From Planctomycetota bacterium (lineage in GTDB: Bacteria > Planctomycetota > MHYJ01 > WSZJ01 > JACPWG01), in NCBI GenBank assembly GCA_016220045.1, contig JACRIP010000035.1, positions 1 through 5,805 on the forward strand: 5,805 nt of DNA, read 5' to 3'. Below the pieces are notes generated by a model. It was not told the DNA's origin and ran no database searches. It saw only the letters and a list, made by a program, of their open reading frames with translations. Positions 1 to 5,805 of the stretch are shown one piece after another (the stretch's first letter is position 1; each line of letters starts with the position of its first letter). Both the position numbers and the translations under genes were made by a program.

Positions 1-2171
<2,171 letters not shown>

Positions 2172-2179
2172 CGAGTAAT

Positions 2180-2186
2180 TCCCCTA
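2180..2186 (-). promoter_or_regulatory. Ribosome binding site of the kinase, fused to the porin stop codon
   Basis: On the minus strand the porin stop TAG runs directly into GGGGA, giving TAGGGGA, followed by eight bases and then the kinase ATG at 2171. The overlap of stop codon and Shine-Dalgarno suggests translational coupling of porin and kinase. It also decides the kinase start, because the next in-frame Met (residue 24, base 2102) has no purine-rich sequence before it. Confidence 0.7.
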
Positions 2187-3443
2187 GAACTTGAAGATCA
2201 GGTCCGCCGCGAAGGTGAGCTGGTCGGTCTCGGCGCCGTCGTTGAAGACCGACTCGTTCGACCAGTCCACGCGGAGTTCCGGGCGGAAGAGGAGATTCTT
2301 GGCGATCGGGTCGTCGGGGAAGGGGGTGACGCCGACGCCGCAGGTCATTTCATAGAAGTCGCCGGAGACGCCGAGGCGCGTGCCGTCGGCGTCGCGGAAC
2401 CATTCCAGGCGGGCGGTGAGGGCGGCGTGCGGATCGGCGGCCCAGGTCGCAGTAAGGGCGGTGCCGTACCATTCGGCGACCGCGACCTCGCCGACCTCCT
2501 CTTCCGCGCCGTAGTCGGCATTGACGGCCAGGGTCAGGCCGTCGCCGGCGGCGAAACTGACGATCAGGTCGCCGACGCCGCGCAGGGAGTCTTCGTTGTC
2601 GAGCTGCTCGGGCCCGAGGCAGCCGCACAGGTAGGCGCTCCAGGGTCCGGCGGCATAGGCAAAATGCAGGATGCCGGTGGGGGCGTCGTTGTTGTCGCGC
2701 AGGGTCTGTTCCCAGCCGCGCACGATGCCGGCGGTCACGGTGAAGGGGTCGCAGACCGAGTACTTGAGCGTGGCGCCGGTGTGGGTGAAGGGGATGGCGA
2801 AGCCGAAGAGGTAGCTGTGGGAGTAGAGGGCGTTGGTCACCGGCGGGATGGTTTCATGGCCCTGGAGGGCGACGAACTTGCCGGCGCGCAGGGTCAGGCC
2901 GCGCCCGACCGGGAGGTTCACGTCGAGGTAGGCCTGCAGCGGGTCCCATTGGGTTTCGGGGTGGCGCAGGCCGTCGTACCAGGTGAAGAGTCCGCTGGAG
3001 TGGAGGAAGCCGGCGTCGGCGCCGTAGATCCACTCGAGGCGGCCGCCGACGTCGAAGCGGGCGGGGTCGAGCGTGCGTTCGATCGTGAAGTTGAGCTGGT
3101 TGAAGAGCGGGTGGTCGTGTTCGAAGTCGAAGACGCGGCCGAAGCTGGTGCGGCTGTCGGGGTCGTCGAAGTTGGCGGTGTAGGAGCCTTCGACGTAACC
3201 GAAGAGGCGGATACCGACGGCTTCGAGAGGCGCGGCGAGTCCGGCGGCGTGGAGTCCGGCCATGAGCGGGGTGCGTTCGGGGGCGGCGGGGGCGGCGGGG
3301 GCAGGGGCGGCGACCGGGGTCGGCGGCGGGGCGCCCTCGTCGGCGCGGGCGGCGGCGGAGAGCGCCAGGGTGAGGGCGAGCGCGAGCGCAAGCGCCGTGG
3401 ACGGCGCGGGGGCGTGGGCACGGCGCGGAAGCGGATGGGGCAT
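2184..3443 (-). CDS. OmpL-like beta-barrel porin (Bbp2 / DUF1597-type outer-membrane protein)
   Basis: A 419-residue outer-membrane protein. Residues 1-34 form a signal peptide: Arg7-Arg8, an Ala/Leu core, and cleavage expected after AARA (34/35). An Ala/Pro-rich linker follows (about 37-56), then a barrel from about residue 78 to the end, with alternating strands closing in FKF, the usual C-terminal Phe signature of barrel proteins. Family-typical phrases include FGYVEGSYTANF near residue 81, LTLRAGKFVALQG, SYLFGFAIPFTHTG and VTAGIVRGWE; these match what I know of Bbp2 proteins (Pfam PF07642). Presumed role: passive diffusion of small solutes; substrate not deducible. Four cysteines in the mature part, two of them as CGC, are unusual for a porin. 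The ATG at 3443 is chosen because GGGAGG lies four bases upstream. An in-frame TTG at 3500 would only lengthen the signal region and lacks support. First gene of an operon with the kinase. Confidence 0.9.
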   Translation of the reverse strand: MPHPLPRRAHAPAPSTALALALALTLALSAAARADEGAPPPTPVAAPAPAAPAAPERTPLMAGLHAAGLAAPLEAVGIRLFGYVEGSYTANFDDPDSRTSFGRVFDFEHDHPLFNQLNFTIERTLDPARFDVGGRLEWIYGADAGFLHSSGLFTWYDGLRHPETQWDPLQAYLDVNLPVGRGLTLRAGKFVALQGHETIPPVTNALYSHSYLFGFAIPFTHTGATLKYSVCDPFTVTAGIVRGWEQTLRDNNDAPTGILHFAYAAGPWSAYLCGCLGPEQLDNEDSLRGVGDLIVSFAAGDGLTLAVNADYGAEEEVGEVAVAEWYGTALTATWAADPHAALTARLEWFRDADGTRLGVSGDFYEMTCGVGVTPFPDDPIAKNLLFRPELRVDWSNESVFNDGAETDQLTFAADLIFKF

Positions 3444-3447
3444 GGTC

Positions 3448-3453
3448 CCTCCC
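3448..3453 (-). promoter_or_regulatory. Ribosome binding site of the porin
   Basis: GGGAGG on the minus strand, four bases before the ATG at 3443. It favours this start over the in-frame TTG at 3500, and the signal peptide beginning here has a normal short N-region. Confidence 0.7.
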
Positions 3454-3494
3454 AATACCGGGGGCTGCGAAACAGCGGTGGGCAACGGCCGGCA

Positions 3495-3512
3495 CCGCAA
3501 GGAGCCGCAAGG
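3495..3512 (-). repeat. 8-bp direct repeat upstream of the porin, 10-bp period
   Basis: Two exact copies of CCTTGCGG (minus strand), separated by CT, lie about 50-70 bases before the porin ATG. A spacing of one helical turn is common for sites bound by tandem response-regulator dimers, so this could be an operator for the porin-kinase operon. With only two copies in GC-rich DNA, chance is a real alternative. Confidence 0.4.
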
Positions 3513-3544
3513 CGGGTTTCGAGTACCAAATTCGGTTGCACGTG

Positions 3545-3563
3545 CGGCTGCACAGGGCAGCCG
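3545..3563. repeat. Inverted repeat overlapping the first TGAA hairpin
   Basis: CGGCTGC (3545-3551) pairs perfectly with GCAGCCG (3557-3563) around a five-base loop. The right arm shares bases 3560-3563 with the left arm of the next hairpin (3560-3577), so the two structures cannot form fully at the same time. Transcribed on either strand this would be a small two-state fold; function unknown. Confidence 0.5.
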
Positions 3564-3610
3564 GCCTGAAGGCCGGCGACGAACCCGGGCTGAAGCCCGG
3601 TACTACGAAC
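3560..3610. repeat. Two tandem hairpin units with TGAA loops and an ACGAAC tail
   Basis: Unit one is GCCGGCC-TGAA-GGCCGGC (3560-3577) and unit two is CCGGGC-TGAA-GCCCGG (3585-3600). Each is followed within a few bases by ACGAAC (3579-3584 and 3605-3610). The stems differ in sequence but both pair perfectly, while loop and tail are conserved, as expected for a dispersed REP-like element. On the minus strand it lies 3' of the DHp gene and 5' of the porin, so it could stabilise or end the upstream mRNA. No T-tract follows, so I do not call it a terminator. Confidence 0.6.
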
Positions 3611-3624
3611 GTGTGACGCGCTCG

Positions 3625-3638
3625 CCGGACCGGTCCGG
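3625..3638. repeat. Perfect 14-bp palindrome
   Basis: CCGGACCGGTCCGG reads identically on both strands. It lies in the spacer between the TGAA hairpins and the 3664-3687 hairpin. It could be a dimer-binding site or part of the repeat cluster. Composition makes short palindromes fairly common here, so function is not claimed. Confidence 0.4.
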
Positions 3639-3663
3639 TGCTTTCGCGGCGACGCCGGTCGTA

Positions 3664-3687
3664 GGGGCGGACCCCTGTGTCCGCCCC
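3664..3687. repeat. Hairpin with 9-bp perfect stem, probable dispersed intergenic repeat
   Basis: GGGGCGGAC (3664-3672) pairs with GTCCGCCCC (3679-3687) across the loop CCCTGT. It lies about 70 bases after the DHp stop codon on the minus strand and could fold at the 3' end of that transcript. I recall similar GTAGGGGCGG...CCGCCC blocks as dispersed intergenic repeats in several environmental genomes; that cannot be tested here. The bases after it on the minus strand are not T-rich. Confidence 0.55.
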
Positions 3688-3757
3688 GGCGTGGCCTGCC
3701 GCGGCCGGCACGAATCGGCCTTTCGGCGGCGCACCTCGATCACCGGCGCGGCGGCGG

Positions 3758-4084
3758 CTACGGCGTGCCGGGCCCGGTCGGCGCGGCCCGCGACCGGATC
3801 TCCGCCAGCATGCCGTTCAGGCGCTGCGCCGCGGCGTGCACTTTCGTGAGCGTCGCCAGCGGCTCGGCGGCGCCGCCGGCCTCCTGTGCCTCCTCGATCA
3901 GGAGTTCACTGTAGCCGATGATCTGATTAAGCGGCGTGAAGAGGTCGTGCTTCTCGACCCGCGTGAGGCGCAGCGACAGCGGCTCGGGCGGCGGCGCGGT
4001 CGGCGCGGTCGGCGCGCCGGCGCCCGGGGCCGCGGCGGCGGCGGCGGCGGACGGGAGTGGGGGCGGATTCGGAAGCTCGCTCAT
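3758..4084 (-). CDS. DHp-only (HisKA) phosphotransfer-like protein without ATPase domain
   Basis: A 108-residue protein. Residues 5-35 are a low-complexity Ala/Pro tail, probably disordered. Residues 40-98 form one DHp hairpin whose H-box KHDLFTPLN carries candidate phospho-acceptor His46, followed by IIGYSELL and a second helix (about 72-96). The HDxxT arrangement (His46, Asp47, Thr50) matches the phosphatase signature of HisKA kinases; Phe49 replaces the usual Arg. No N, G1 or G2 ATP-binding boxes follow, and the TAG comes ten residues after the helix, so autophosphorylation is not expected. Its ATG overlaps the receiver stop as ATGA, with AGAAGG upstream, implying coupled translation. Inferred roles: HPt-like shuttle, receiver phosphatase, or heterodimer partner of a full kinase. 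The domain closely resembles that of the kinase at 1-2171. A degraded kinase remnant is possible, but the intact H-box and coupling argue against it. Confidence 0.88.
   Translation of the reverse strand: MSELPNPPPLPSAAAAAAAPGAGAPTAPTAPPPEPLSLRLTRVEKHDLFTPLNQIIGYSELLIEEAQEAGGAAEPLATLTKVHAAAQRLNGMLAEIRSRAAPTGPGTP
4033..4050. repeat. (CGG)6 trinucleotide tract inside the DHp gene
   Basis: Six perfect CGG units on the plus strand encode much of the alanine run (residues 13-19) in the N-terminal tail of the DHp-only protein. Slippage by whole units would change only tail length and keep the frame. Confidence 0.7.
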
Positions 4085-4458
4085 TGGGGCGCCTTCTTCT
4101 CCAGGAAAGACTGGATCTTCTGCAGCAGCCGCGCCAGTTCGATCGGCTTGGTATCGAAGTCGTCGCAGCCGGCCGCGATCGCCTTCTCGCGGTCGCCGGC
4201 CATGGCATGGGCGGTGAGCGCGATGACCGGGATCGCCGCGGTCTCGGGCGCCGCCTTGACGCGCGCCGTGGCCGTCCACCCGTCGACGACCGGCAGGCTC
4301 ATGTCCATCAGGATCAGGTCCGGCCGCTCCGAGAGCGACATCGCGACTCCCTGTTCGCCGTCCACCGCCATCGCGACCTCGAAACCGCGCTTGATGAGGC
4401 GACGCGAGAGCATGTCGCGGTTTTCTTCGTTGTCTTCGACCAGCAGGATCTTCGGCAT
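4081..4458 (-). CDS. Single-domain response regulator (CheY-like receiver)
   Basis: A 125-residue protein that is a complete receiver domain and nothing else. Acidic pocket Glu8-Asp9, phospho-acceptor Asp52 in LILMDMSLP, switch Thr82 in ALTAHAM and conserved Lys104 in TKP are all present, so it should accept phosphate from a histidine protein. With no output domain it acts by protein contact, as a phosphate shuttle or sink, or by allostery. The ALTAHAM and GCDDFDTKPI phrases resemble receivers found in hybrid kinases and their DivK-like partners. The ATG at 4458 has GAGG four bases before it; an in-frame TTG at 4473 adds five residues without support. It lies 23 bp after the diguanylate cyclase gene and overlaps the DHp gene by 4 bp, so the natural partner of that DHp domain is this receiver (inference). 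Confidence 0.95.
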   Translation of the reverse strand: MPKILLVEDNEENRDMLSRRLIKRGFEVAMAVDGEQGVAMSLSERPDLILMDMSLPVVDGWTATARVKAAPETAAIPVIALTAHAMAGDREKAIAAGCDDFDTKPIELARLLQKIQSFLEKKAPQ

Positions 4459-4481
4459 GGCACCTCGCGGCAAAAGGGCGA

Positions 4482-5447
4482 TCAGGAGTGCGGGCGGACG
4501 ACCGTATCGCCGCGTTCGAGCTGCGACGCAAAGCGGACGCAGTTGCGGCCGCCCTCCTTGGCCCGGTAGAGCGCCTGGTCGGCGCCGGCCAGCGCTTCCT
4601 CGAACGTCCCCGCGTACTCCGGGGGAACCGCCACGACGCCGATGCTCGCCGTGACCGGGATGGCCCCCTTCTCGATGGGGAACGGGGCGGACGCGATCGC
4701 GGTGCGGACACGCTCCGCGGCGAGCAGCGCCGCCGGTTCCTCGGTCTCGGGCAGGAGGATCACGAACTCCTCCCCGCCGTGCCGCCCGATGATGTCCGGG
4801 GCGCGCACCGCGTCGCGCAGACGTACGGTGAATTCCTTAAGCACCTGGTCGCCGGCCGCGTGGCCGTGCGTGTCGTTCACCCGCTTGAAGTGATCGAGGT
4901 CGAGCATCAGGAGGCTGAGCGGGCGACCGGAGCGGCGGCTGCGGCTGCGTTCGACTTCGAAGGCTTCGCCCATCGAGCGCCGGTTGTAGACCCCGGTGAG
5001 ATGGTCCATGGCCGCGAGCGTGGCGAGCAGCTTGCCCTGGGTCTCCAGGTGCATCACCAGCGCGGCCATCCGGAGCTGCGTCTCCATGCGCGCCAGCAGC
5101 ACGGGCAGGTTGATCGGCTTGGTCACGTAGTCGTTCGCGCCCTCGTGCAGCGCGGTCACGATGTTCTCGGTATCGGTCAGCGCCGAGACCATGATGATCG
5201 GCAGGGTGTGGGTGCGCGGCGCGGCCCGGAGCCGGCGCAGGAGCTCGATGCCGTTGACCGTCGGCATGTTGATATCGAGCAGGATGAGGTCGGGAACGCG
5301 CCGGTCGAGTTCCGCCGCCGCCTCCGCCGCCGAGAGCGCCACCCCGACCTCGTATTCCTGGCGCGTCAGCCGCCGGCTCAGGATTTCGAGATTGTTCGGC
5401 TCGTCGTCCACCGCGAGGACGTAGTAGGATTTGCGCGAAAGCGCCAT
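4482..5447 (-). CDS. Response regulator diguanylate cyclase (receiver-GGDEF, PleD-like layout)
   Basis: A 321-residue cytoplasmic enzyme expected to make cyclic di-GMP from two GTP when phosphorylated and dimerised. The receiver spans about 8-125, with acidic Asp14-Asp15, phospho-acceptor Asp58 in LILLDINMP, Ser88 in the switch position and Lys110 in TKP. A helical linker (about 120-147) leads to the GGDEF domain, which opens with DHLTGVYNRR (148-157) and carries LDLDHFKRVND and the active-site GGEEF (224-228). An RxxD inhibitory site (Arg215-Asp218) lies five residues before the active site, so product inhibition is likely intact. PleD itself has two receivers; this protein has one. The ATG at 5447 starts just before the receiver and follows a GGGGG stretch. 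The 46-codon upstream extension is Arg-rich, matches nothing and falls within the leader. First gene of the operon with the lone receiver and DHp protein. Confidence 0.95.
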   Translation of the reverse strand: MALSRKSYYVLAVDDEPNNLEILSRRLTRQEYEVGVALSAAEAAAELDRRVPDLILLDINMPTVNGIELLRRLRAAPRTHTLPIIMVSALTDTENIVTALHEGANDYVTKPINLPVLLARMETQLRMAALVMHLETQGKLLATLAAMDHLTGVYNRRSMGEAFEVERSRSRRSGRPLSLLMLDLDHFKRVNDTHGHAAGDQVLKEFTVRLRDAVRAPDIIGRHGGEEFVILLPETEEPAALLAAERVRTAIASAPFPIEKGAIPVTASIGVVAVPPEYAGTFEEALAGADQALYRAKEGGRNCVRFASQLERGDTVVRPHS

Positions 5448-5609
5448 GACGCCCCCAGACCCAAGTTCCGCCCGCCGCTCGCCCCGCCCGGACCGGCCCG
5501 CGGACGCCCGGCGTCTCCGAATTGGCCGGAGCAGAGGCGGCATGTCCAATGCCGGCGGCCGCGCATCCCCGCGACGCCGGCGCACCCGGCAGGAAAGGTA
5601 CGGGAAGTG
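5448..5609 (-). other. Long 5' leader of the diguanylate cyclase operon
   Basis: If transcription starts about seven bases after the -10 box, the mRNA has some 160 untranslated bases before the ATG at 5447. It contains a 6-bp-stem hairpin (5538-5554, CGGCAT/ATGCCG) and other GC-rich inverted repeats. I looked for a c-di-GMP riboswitch core, the obvious candidate ahead of a GGDEF gene, and do not see it. Confidence 0.45.
5538..5554 (-). repeat. Small hairpin in the leader
   Basis: CGGCAT (5538-5543) pairs perfectly with ATGCCG (5549-5554) across a five-base loop. It lies about 90 bases upstream of the diguanylate cyclase start, within the predicted leader RNA. No T-tract follows, so it is not an evident attenuator. 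Confidence 0.35.
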
Positions 5610-5615
5610 GCGTGG

Positions 5616-5645
5616 ATTCTACGGATCTCGCGCCCTCGGCGTCAA
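5616..5645 (-). promoter_or_regulatory. Sigma70-type promoter of the diguanylate cyclase-receiver-DHp operon
   Basis: Minus-strand TTGACG (5645-5640) and TAGAAT (5621-5616) each match the housekeeping consensus at five of six positions, with an 18-base spacer. Another TTGACC sits immediately upstream (5651-5646). It points at the operon and stands out in otherwise very GC-rich DNA. The predicted start of transcription is near 5609. Confidence 0.65.
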
Positions 5646-5780
5646 GGTCAATGCGCCCGCTGCGGACCTGCGGGTCGCAGGTGCGGCGGCCAGGGCGCGG
5701 AGCCCGCCCGCAGGGTGCATGACCGTTCTTGCCGCTCGACCGTACCGGCCGCACGCATCGAAAGCACGGCCTCGGTCGTC
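5646..5780. other. Upstream non-coding region; no gene seen
   Basis: No reading frame here shows a start with a ribosome site or any recognisable domain. On the minus strand the three frames give Arg/Ala/Pro-rich peptides or early stops. Apart from the dyad at 5666-5682 and the edge of the promoter I see nothing specific. The tail of a gene lying off the right edge cannot be excluded. Confidence 0.5.
5666..5682. promoter_or_regulatory. Inverted repeat upstream of the promoter, possible activator site
   Basis: ACCTGCG (5666-5672) and CGCAGGT (5676-5682) form a perfect dyad with a three-base centre. It is centred about 65 bases upstream of the predicted transcription start, a typical class I activator position. 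The binding protein is unknown and the dyad could be chance. Confidence 0.35.
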
Positions 5781-5805
5781 CTCGTATCTCGTACTCGTAC
5801 TCGTA
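5781..5805. repeat. CTCGTA hexamer tandem repeat, running off the right edge
   Basis: Copies of CTCGTA occupy 5781-5786, 5788-5793, 5794-5799 and 5800-5805, with one extra T at 5787; on the other strand the unit is TACGAG. The array is cut by the window edge, so its true length is unknown. Such hexamer arrays between genes resemble ones I recall from Verrucomicrobia-type genomes. They may be slippage-prone simple repeats. Confidence 0.7.

Larger units (their letters stand above)
3444..3757. other. 314-bp spacer between the signalling operon and the porin operon; no gene seen
   Basis: No frame in this spacer encodes a recognisable protein. From the porin side outward it holds an 8-bp direct repeat (3495-3512), overlapping hairpins at 3545-3577, a second TGAA-loop hairpin (3585-3600), a 14-bp palindrome (3625-3638) and a 9-bp-stem hairpin (3664-3687). 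It should contain the 3' end of the DHp operon transcript and the promoter of the porin operon. I found no convincing -35/-10 pair for the porin and no hairpin followed by a T-tract. Confidence 0.75.

Noticed and set aside
3488..3535. Sigma54 promoter for the porin (TGGTAC ... TTGC)
   Set aside because: The GG to GC spacing is far larger than the fixed short spacing that sigma54 needs.
3664..3687. Intrinsic terminator after the DHp gene
   Set aside because: The stem is strong but no T-tract follows on either strand, so I list it only as a hairpin repeat.
3545..3687. CRISPR array
   Set aside because: The repeats are short self-complementary hairpins of differing sequence with irregular spacing; there are no identical repeats with regular spacers and no cas genes.
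4057..4711. Plus- and minus-strand frames overlapping the receiver and cyclase genes
   Set aside because: Out-of-frame or antisense shadows. The minus frame 3758-4711 is real only in its last 108 codons, which are the DHp protein starting at 4084.
5448..5585. N-terminal 46-codon extension of the diguanylate cyclase
   Set aside because: Arg/Pro-rich with no match to a domain and no supported start. The ATG at 5447 sits immediately before the receiver with a G-rich ribosome site, and the extension lies in the predicted leader.
5448..5609. c-di-GMP riboswitch (GEMM-I type) in the leader
   Set aside because: Considered because of the downstream GGDEF gene, but the conserved core sequences are not present by eye.

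Overview
The window is a GC-rich bacterial stretch with five genes, all on the minus strand, in two apparent operons. Everything recognisable belongs to envelope sensing and two-component / cyclic-di-GMP signalling. The outer-membrane barrel shows a Gram-negative cell. The OmpL-like (Bbp2) porin family, the composition and the intergenic repeat style (TGAA-loop hairpins, a TACGAG hexamer array) fit the Verrucomicrobiota/Planctomycetota/Kiritimatiellota neighbourhood. That placement is a weak inference from memory, not a measured one.

Transcription runs from high to low coordinates. Operon A starts from a good sigma70-type promoter (-35 at 5645-5640, -10 at 5621-5616) with a leader of about 160 nt. 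It encodes a receiver-GGDEF diguanylate cyclase of PleD-like layout (5447-4482), a stand-alone receiver (4458-4081), and a 108-residue protein (4084-3758) that is essentially one histidine-kinase DHp (HisKA) domain with no ATPase domain. The last two genes overlap as ATGA. Next comes a 314-bp spacer (3757-3444) carrying several perfect hairpins and an 8-bp direct repeat. Operon B follows: a Bbp2/OmpL-like porin (3443-2184), then after 12 bp a large membrane sensor histidine kinase (2171 to beyond base 1). The kinase has a helical periplasmic domain, HAMP, PAS, what looks like half a GAF domain, and HisKA. Its ATPase domain and any further domains lie off the left edge.

The kinase never meets a stop codon inside the window, so a search restricted to complete ORFs misses it. 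A 3.5-kb open frame on the plus strand across the same bases is an antisense shadow.

Working model (inference): the porin and kinase link the cell surface to a cytoplasmic relay. The DHp-only protein would act as phosphotransfer partner or phosphatase between receivers, one of which drives c-di-GMP synthesis. The DHp-only gene translationally coupled to a lone receiver, and the half-missing GAF domain of the kinase, are the most unusual points.
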